64,000 nucleotides of DNA, taken from NCBI RefSeq assembly GCF_004803915.1, contig NZ_CP039396.1, forward strand, positions 868,001-932,000, given 5' to 3'. A model generated the notes under the pieces. It saw nothing but the letters and a program-made list of their open reading frames with translations. It searched no databases and was not told the origin of the DNA. Positions 59,843 to 64,000 of this stretch are shown here, piece after piece (positions within the stretch are counted from its first letter, which is position 1; each line of letters starts with the position of its first letter). The stretch comes from Duncaniella dubosii (lineage in GTDB: Bacteria > Bacteroidota > Bacteroidia > Bacteroidales > Muribaculaceae). The translations under genes were made by a program, and so were the position numbers.

Positions 59843-60151
59843 CTAACAATAAAGCGGCGGGGGAGTGTCAACTGAAATAAAGGCTTCTTGGATACGAGCC
59901 GTCGGAGCATATTCCATTACAGCATGGCAACAAACCACAGGTTCAACAACTTTAACCCGCCTGACGGCCTCAAATCCGGTGCAGGTCGAGCATGCTATAA
60001 ATGGAGAACAACAATCACATCCGTAATCATCACCACATGTCCCCTCACACTGACATTCAGAGCCACGAAGCGCACACATGTCCTTCTCCAATGCCGGAGC
60101 AGTACACATGAGCATAACAAATAAAAGAAGTATGAGCGAGATAAAACGCAT
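59843..60151 (-). CDS. Small Cys-rich secreted protein (DUF6660-like)
   Basis: The 102-residue protein has a signal peptide (MRFISLILLLFVMLMCTAPALE) and at least nine cysteines in the mature part, as in CALRGSECQCEGTCGDDYGCDCCSPF (in part, about 26-50), and the end IQEAFISVDTPPPLYC. A signal peptide, a Cys/His-rich middle with CSPF and a PP-containing end resemble the DUF6660 proteins that often precede TonB receptors in Bacteroidetes. It probably binds metal outside the cytoplasm. TAATTTTG (complement of 60182-60189) is a plausible -7 element. Confidence 0.65.
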   Translation of the reverse strand: MRFISLILLLFVMLMCTAPALEKDMCALRGSECQCEGTCGDDYGCDCCSPFIACSTCTGFEAVRRVKVVEPVVCCHAVMEYAPTARIQEAFISVDTPPPLYC

Positions 60152-60181
60152 TTAAATGATGATTACAATCCTAACGGACTG

Positions 60182-60189
60182 CAAAATTA
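60182..60189 (-). promoter_or_regulatory. Probable -7 element of the Cys-rich protein/TonB receptor pair
   Basis: The minus strand has TAATTTTG at the expected distance (about 30 bp) before the start at 60151. The upstream element is not clear. Confidence 0.4.
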
Positions 60190-60234
60190 AGAAAAAAACT
60201 AATACAGATCACGAAAACAGTTTGGTTTAACATT

Positions 60235-61038
60235 CTATAACACAAGGATTGTCAGAGCCATGATTGCCATACCGACGATGACGCCTAAAAGAGAAAGATG
60301 ATGATGGCCGAAGCTTTCGGCGCTTGGCAGCAGCTCGTCGAAAGCTATATACACCATGATTCCGGCCACAGAGGCAAGACAGATGGCATTGACCATCGGA
60401 GACCAGAACGGAAGGAGGAAGGCCATGCCGACAAGCGCCCCGGCCGGTTCGGCGAGACCCGATATGAGCGAGTAGCGCAGTGCCTTGCGGCGGTCGCCTG
60501 TGGAATGATAGATCGGGACGGAGACAGCAATCCCCTCCGGGATATTGTGGATGGCTATCGCCACCATGATCGGCAGCGCCACTTCAAGACCGTCGAGACA
60601 TGAAATAAAGGTAGCCATTCCCTCGGGGAAATTATGGATGCCGATGGCGAGAGCCAGCATCGTGCCGGTACGTTTCAGCTTGTGATGGCTGTCAGACCTC
60701 TCCAGCTCATTCATGGTGTGTGTCTCATGAGGATTCTCATCCTCGGGGACAAGATAGTCGATGGCGGCTATCAGCCCTATTCCTCCGAAAAAGGCTGCAA
60801 GCATTATTGATGTGGCCACGCGGTCAGAGTAGATGGCTTCGAGCGACTCGACAGCCTGTGGCATAAGCTCCATGAATGAAATGTAGACCATCACGCCGGC
60901 CGAAAGTCCGAGCGCACCAGCCAGCATACGGGTGTCGGTGCTTCGGGTGAAAAAAGAAATCAAAGCTCCGATTCCTGTCGACAGACCGGCCAAAGCCGTA
61001 AGTCCCAAGGCAATAAGTATGGTTGATAATTCAGGCAT
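60235..61038 (-). CDS. zupT: ZIP family metal transporter (ZupT-like)
   Basis: The 267-residue inner-membrane protein imports zinc and other divalent metals. It has eight hydrophobic segments, a His-containing loop (NPHETHTMNELERSDSHHK, about 118-136) and the two metal-binding helices HNFPEGMATF (about 151-160) and HNIPEGIAVSVPI (about 182-194), which are the ZIP hallmark. Start MPELSTILIALGL at 61038 is chosen; a frame extending further upstream would run toward the tRNA promoter. It lies 83 bp upstream of the Cys-rich protein gene in the same direction. Confidence 0.93.
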   Translation of the reverse strand: MPELSTILIALGLTALAGLSTGIGALISFFTRSTDTRMLAGALGLSAGVMVYISFMELMPQAVESLEAIYSDRVATSIMLAAFFGGIGLIAAIDYLVPEDENPHETHTMNELERSDSHHKLKRTGTMLALAIGIHNFPEGMATFISCLDGLEVALPIMVAIAIHNIPEGIAVSVPIYHSTGDRRKALRYSLISGLAEPAGALVGMAFLLPFWSPMVNAICLASVAGIMVYIAFDELLPSAESFGHHHLSLLGVIVGMAIMALTILVL

Positions 61039-61079
61039 GAAAAAAATATTGAAGCGTTGTAAAAAAAGTTGTCCAAAAA

Positions 61080-61111
61080 TTTGGCAGAATAAAAACAAAG
61101 CAGTAATTTTG
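61080..61111 (+). promoter_or_regulatory. Promoter of tRNA-Arg
   Basis: TTTG (61080-61083) is 20 bp from TAATTTTG (61104-61111), an excellent match. Transcription begins about 5 nt before the tRNA. It is divergent from the ZIP gene. Confidence 0.8.
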
Positions 61112-61122
61112 CACTCGCAAAC

Positions 61123-61196
61123 GGCTCCTTAGCTCAACTGAATAGAGCATCTGACTACGGATCAGAAGGTTACAGGTTTGAATCCTGTAGGAGTCA
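61123..61196 (+). tRNA. tRNA-Arg (ACG)
   Basis: Cloverleaf: acceptor GGCTCCT/AGGAGTC, D arm GCTC/GAGC, anticodon stem TCTGA/TCAGA with loop CTACGGA (anticodon ACG, normally modified to ICG), T arm ACAGG/CCTGT around TTTGAAT. CCA is not encoded. Confidence 0.95.
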
Positions 61197-61209
61197 CTAA
61201 GGTTAAGGA

Positions 61210-61250
61210 AAAAGCCATTCCGACGGGTCTACTTCGGGATGGCTTTTATA
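61210..61250 (+). terminator. Terminator of tRNA-Arg
   Basis: AAAAGCCATTCCG (61210-61222) pairs with CGGGATGGCTTTT (61235-61247) with one GU, followed by TATATTTTT. Confidence 0.7.
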
Positions 61251-61283
61251 TTTTTCTTACAATTCGTACGATGGAGATTATGT

Positions 61284-61454
61284 TCATTTGCGGCGTAAGG
61301 CATTTACTTTCTGGTGAAGCTTCTCGACTTCAGCAAGTGTGACCGCAGCTACGGCGAGAGTTGCAACCTGAAGTGTTGCATGAATAATGCAGTGGAGAAG
61401 TTTGTGACGGTGGCAGGATGCCTCCTCATGATCATGATGTTTGATAATTTCCAT
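61284..61454 (-). CDS. Small His-rich protein with one hydrophobic segment, 56 residues
   Basis: An ATG at 61454 opens a 56-residue frame with coherent protein features: a His-rich N-terminus (MEIIKHHDHEEASCHRHKLL), a hydrophobic central segment (HATLQVATLAVAAVTLAEVE, about 25-44) and a basic heptad-like end (KLHQKVNALRRK). The His and Cys could bind metal. It is convergent with the tRNA-Arg unit, downstream (minus strand) of three tandem small RNA genes. No family is named here, though small proteins of this build are common in Bacteroidales. Confidence 0.6.
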   Translation of the reverse strand: MEIIKHHDHEEASCHRHKLLHCIIHATLQVATLAVAAVTLAEVEKLHQKVNALRRK

Positions 61455-61620
61455 AATAGATAGTTTTTTTATTCGTGAATCAATCCCGGGCGAAGACTCA
61501 ACCGGCAGAGCGGGACAAGAGCATCACCCTTACATCATCTAAAACGCCCCACCGCTTTTTCGGTTCAGACAATTAACTTTTATTTCACAGCGCTACTGCC
61601 CCAATAGCTATGCGCCGCTG

Positions 61621-61690
61621 AAAAAGACTACAGGGCTGTCATCGCGACAGCCCTGTAGTCTTTTAACCTTAAATCTAATACCATGAAAAC
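61621..61690 (-). ncRNA. Small RNA copy 2
   Basis: Minus strand: -7 element TATATTTG (complement of 61697-61704), leader with CATGGTATTAGATTTAAGGT, then a 15-bp hairpin (61626-61660) with loop GCGAT and five T residues. The stem sequence differs from copy 1 but the top (GTC/GAC) and loop are kept. The -33 element is not canonical. Confidence 0.7.
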
Positions 61691-61847
61691 ACAGTGCAAA
61701 TATAGTAACTTGTCTTTAAAACGAACCATACAGTAAAAAGGTTCACGGACATTTCATTTTTTGAAAAATTTTTCCCGATACCACGACAAGACATAACGAC
61801 AGACTGACGGAACGTCTGACTATCGGGCTGACGGCAATAAAAAAGCT

Positions 61848-61915
61848 AAAAAACAAAGGGCTGTCATCACGACAGCCCTTTTGTTCTTTAACCTTAAATC
61901 TAATACCATGAAAAC
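61848..61915 (-). ncRNA. Small RNA copy 3
   Basis: Minus strand: TATATTTG (complement of 61922-61929), the same 20-nt leader core, hairpin AAAGGGCTGTC-GTGAT-GACAGCCCTTT (61855-61881) and a T run (61848-61853). Confidence 0.7.
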
Positions 61916-62075
61916 ACAGTGCAAATATAGTAACTTGTCTTTAGAACGAACCATACAGTAAAAAGGTTCACGGACATTTCATTTTTTTTGAAATTTTTTT
62001 TCCGATACCACGACAAGACATAACGACAGACTGACGGAACATCTGACTGTCGGGCTGACGGCAATAAAAAAGCTA

Positions 62076-62143
62076 AAAAACAAAGGGCTGTCATCGCGAC
62101 AGCCCTTTTGTTCTTTAACCTTAAATCTAATACCATGAAAACA
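62076..62143 (-). ncRNA. Small RNA copy 4
   Basis: Minus strand: TATATTTG (complement of 62150-62157), the same leader core, hairpin AAAGGGCTGTC-GCGAT-GACAGCCCTTT (62083-62109) and a T run (62076-62081). It differs from copy 3 at one loop base. Confidence 0.7.
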
Positions 62144-62356
62144 CAGTGCAAATATAGTAACTATGTCTTTATAACCTCGGGCAGCCTGAAAAGTTCACGC
62201 AAGCAGCCGATTTAACATAAGTTAACACTACGGCTCAAAAAAATGATGTAATTTAGCATCTTGAAAAGCAATCTGACAGATAATTACACTCTGACGATTA
62301 AATCGTACCGAGACAATCTGACGGAGATTAATTAAACCGAATACGTAATATATTTA

Positions 62357-63076
62357 ATGAGTACCCGCCTTTTAGTAATAGACGACGAAGAGTCAATCTG
62401 CGAAATCCTGAAGTATAATCTTCAGAAAGAAGGATATCTGGTCGACACCGCCTATAGCGCTGAAGAGGCATTGGAAATGGATCTCACCCCCTACGACCTT
62501 TTCATCGTTGACATCATGATGGAACGTCTCAGCGGATTTGACTTTGCCAAACGCCTGCGCAACTCATCTGAAATGGAAGACGTGCCAATCATTTTCTGTT
62601 CGGCTCTCAACGGCGAGGACGATACTGTCATGGGGCTGAACATCGGGGCAGACGACTACATCACGAAGCCGTTCAAGATAAGCGAGATGCTTGCAAGGGT
62701 CAACGCCGTGTTGCGTCGCACCCAGATTGCACGCCGTGCGCGCGAAGCGACATCTGCCGTCTTACACGACGGACTCGAACCCCAGATCGTATATCAGGGA
62801 CTGCGCATAGACCCCAACGAAAAAATCTGCTATCTCGACGGAGATAAGGTCGCACTGACCAAAACCGAATTCGAGATACTCGCCTTTTTCCTCACGCGCC
62901 GCAACCGCATCTATTCGCGCGAGGAAATCATACGCCATGTGTGGGCCGATGACGTAGTGGTCACAAACCGCACGATTGATACCAACATCACACGTCTCCG
63001 CAAAAAAATCGGACATTACGGCAACAACATCGAAACTCGCTTAGGGTTCGGCTATGGGTTTAAAGAGAAGGATTAA
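62357..63076 (+). CDS. rprY: OmpR-family response regulator (RprY-like)
   Basis: The 239-residue regulator has a receiver domain with the acidic pair DDEE (about 9-12), the phosphorylated Asp in FIVDIMMERL (about 54) and Lys in YITKPFK (about 104), followed by a winged-helix DNA-binding domain (YLDGDKVALTKTEFEILAFF, in part, then RTIDTNITRLRKKIG). Its pairing with the histidine kinase recalls RprX/RprY of Bacteroides fragilis; the symbol is given on that likeness. The kinase start lies inside its end, a 23-bp overlap, so translation is coupled. The upstream gap to the small RNA array has no clear promoter. Confidence 0.88.
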   Translation: MSTRLLVIDDEESICEILKYNLQKEGYLVDTAYSAEEALEMDLTPYDLFIVDIMMERLSGFDFAKRLRNSSEMEDVPIIFCSALNGEDDTVMGLNIGADDYITKPFKISEMLARVNAVLRRTQIARRAREATSAVLHDGLEPQIVYQGLRIDPNEKICYLDGDKVALTKTEFEILAFFLTRRNRIYSREEIIRHVWADDVVVTNRTIDTNITRLRKKIGHYGNNIETRLGFGYGFKEKD

Positions 63077-64000
63077 CTACCAGTGGAGACTCTTCCTGCC
63101 GATTGCGACAGCGCTGTGCATCGTGTTCGGTGCCATAATATTCTATCAATATAAGAGAGAGGCCAACTATCGCGCGCAGGTGTTCAACACCGAAATCGAC
63201 CTGATCGACAGCCGCATTCTTGACGCATACCGTCAGGATGTCAATCTGCGTACATTCCTGTCATTCATCCAGCAATTTTTCCAAGGCTCGATGTTTGAGG
63301 GAGTGCGTGTCAGCGTCTACACCGACGACCGCCTTACATACTCGCTCGGCACCCCCATCCCCCTTGACATGACCGATGTCGACATACGTAAACGAAGCGC
63401 TACGTACTCAAACATAGAAGGATCTGACGGAGAACGTCTTGTCCGGCGCGAAGAAGACAAACTTTATTTCTTCTCCAAGGTCAAGAGCGACGACGGCAAG
63501 GTCACGGTCTGCACCGCGATGCCCTACAGCGATAATGTCCACGATGCCATCGACATCGACATGAGAGTGTGGCTCGTGATTCTGTCGGCCCTTGCCGTAA
63601 CCCTGATCATCGCCTATCTGTCTACCCGGATATTGTCGCGCAACGTAGTGCTGCTGCGCGAGTTTGCCTACAATGCTGCCTCAGGTGGAAAAGTCAGGGA
63701 GGACTACGAATTCCCGCGAAACGAACTGGGCGACATATCCCGTGAAATCCTCAAATTCTATCATGACCGCAACAAGAGTCTCGAAACAATAAAGCGCGAA
63801 CGCAGGATATCAATACACGCCATCGAAGAAAAAGCCAAGATTTCGCGTCAGATGACCAACAACATCAACCACGAAATCAAAACTCCGGTCGGAATCATAC
63901 GCGGTTATCTCGAATCAATCCTCGGCGACCCGGAAATGGACGACCAGACGCGCACCCGCTTCCTTGAGCGCATGATGACCAATGTCGAGCGACTGACCTC
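63054..64000 (+). CDS. rprX: Sensor histidine kinase (RprX-like), truncated by the window edge
   Basis: An ATG at 63054 begins MGLKRRINYQWRLFLPIATA, giving a first membrane helix (about 14-30), a periplasmic sensor region (about 33-160), a second helix (RVWLVILSALAVTLIIAYLS, about 165-185), a short HAMP-like linker and the dimerisation/phosphoacceptor helix with the His in NNINHEIKTPVG (about 270-281). The catalytic ATPase domain lies beyond the window. About 315 residues are visible. It is the partner of the overlapping response regulator gene. Confidence 0.9.
   Translation, partial: MGLKRRINYQWRLFLPIATALCIVFGAIIFYQYKREANYRAQVFNTEIDLIDSRILDAYRQDVNLRTFLSFIQQFFQGSMFEGVRVSVYTDDRLTYSLGTPIPLDMTDVDIRKRSATYSNIEGSDGERLVRREEDKLYFFSKVKSDDGKVTVCTAMPYSDNVHDAIDIDMRVWLVILSALAVTLIIAYLSTRILSRNVVLLREFAYNAASGGKVREDYEFPRNELGDISREILKFYHDRNKSLETIKRERRISIHAIEEKAKISRQMTNNINHEIKTPVGIIRGYLESILGDPEMDDQTRTRFLERMMTNVERLT

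Larger units (their letters stand above)
61733..62188. repeat. Tandem repeat of about 225-228 bp units carrying the small RNA genes
   Basis: Small RNA copies 2, 3 and 4 recur at intervals of 225 and 228 bp. Between copies the spacer is nearly identical as well, for example AAAAAGGTTCACGGACATTT and GACAAGACATAACGACAGAC recur in each. This shows duplication of a whole unit (promoter, RNA, terminator, spacer), giving at least two clean units and a diverged end. Confidence 0.8.

Noticed and set aside
61682..61735. Plus-strand 17-codon frame MKTQCKYSNLSLKRTIQ beginning in the conserved leader
   Set aside because: The ATG lies in the RNA leader read backwards; the plus strand has no promoter or terminator arrangement here, while the minus strand has both.
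61900..62151. 83-codon minus-strand open frame over the small RNA array
   Set aside because: It crosses two RNA units, their terminator and promoter; better explained by the repeated RNA genes.

Overview
The window looks like chromosomal DNA from a gut Bacteroidales bacterium, most likely Muribaculaceae. The supporting signs are an LpxC-FabZ fusion, promoters of the Bacteroidetes type (TTG or TTTG, about 20 bp, then TAnnTTTG), almost no Shine-Dalgarno sites, TonB-dependent receptors with N-terminal carboxypeptidase-like domains, DUF5689 lipoproteins, a bile-salt-hydrolase-type enzyme and an RprY/RprX-like two-component pair. The family assignment rests on the general look of the 16S rRNA and gene content; no search was run.

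Layout. 1-7.1 kb: a DUF3127 protein, a membrane protein, smpB, a secreted endonuclease I with a lipoprotein, and the lipid A operon lpxD, lpxC-fabZ, lpxA (minus strand). 7.2-12.9 kb: one complete rRNA operon on the minus strand (16S, tRNA-Ile, 23S, 5S) with tandem promoters and a terminator. 13.1-15.1 kb: serC-serA. 15.6-21.4 kb: a tripartite RND efflux operon. 21.5-24.8 kb: rarA, then an AT-rich type II restriction-modification pair. 24.9-30.1 kb: small membrane proteins, a solute-binding-like protein, a porin and a small RNA. 30.1-34.0 kb: a redox operon (polyferredoxin, aldo/keto reductase, DUF1893, ECF S component). 34.4-43.3 kb: nuclease-like EEP protein, cytidylate-kinase-like protein, TonB receptor and two OB-fold lipoproteins. 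43.6-56.2 kb: NhaC antiporter, bile salt hydrolase family enzyme, lipid kinase, DJ-1, ApbE, two tiny ORFs, a vWA lipoprotein, prolyl oligopeptidase, lipoprotein and MBL hydrolase. 56.3-61.2 kb: ROK glucokinase, then a probable metal-uptake locus (ZIP, Cys-rich secreted protein, TonB receptor) and tRNA-Arg. 61.3-64 kb: a 56-residue protein, three tandem small RNA genes, and the start of the two-component pair.

Two things stand out. First, four copies of a short structured RNA (one at 29.5 kb, three in a tandem array of about 225-228 bp units at 61.6-62.1 kb) share a 20-nt leader and a terminator hairpin whose stem changes in sequence while its loop does not. Second, seven single-base deletions, each in a short G/C run, break six otherwise intact genes: lpxD, the RND permease, the HdeD-like protein, the bile salt hydrolase (twice), prolyl oligopeptidase and a lipoprotein. 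The uniform pattern points to sequencing or assembly error, not gene decay, so these genes are probably functional.
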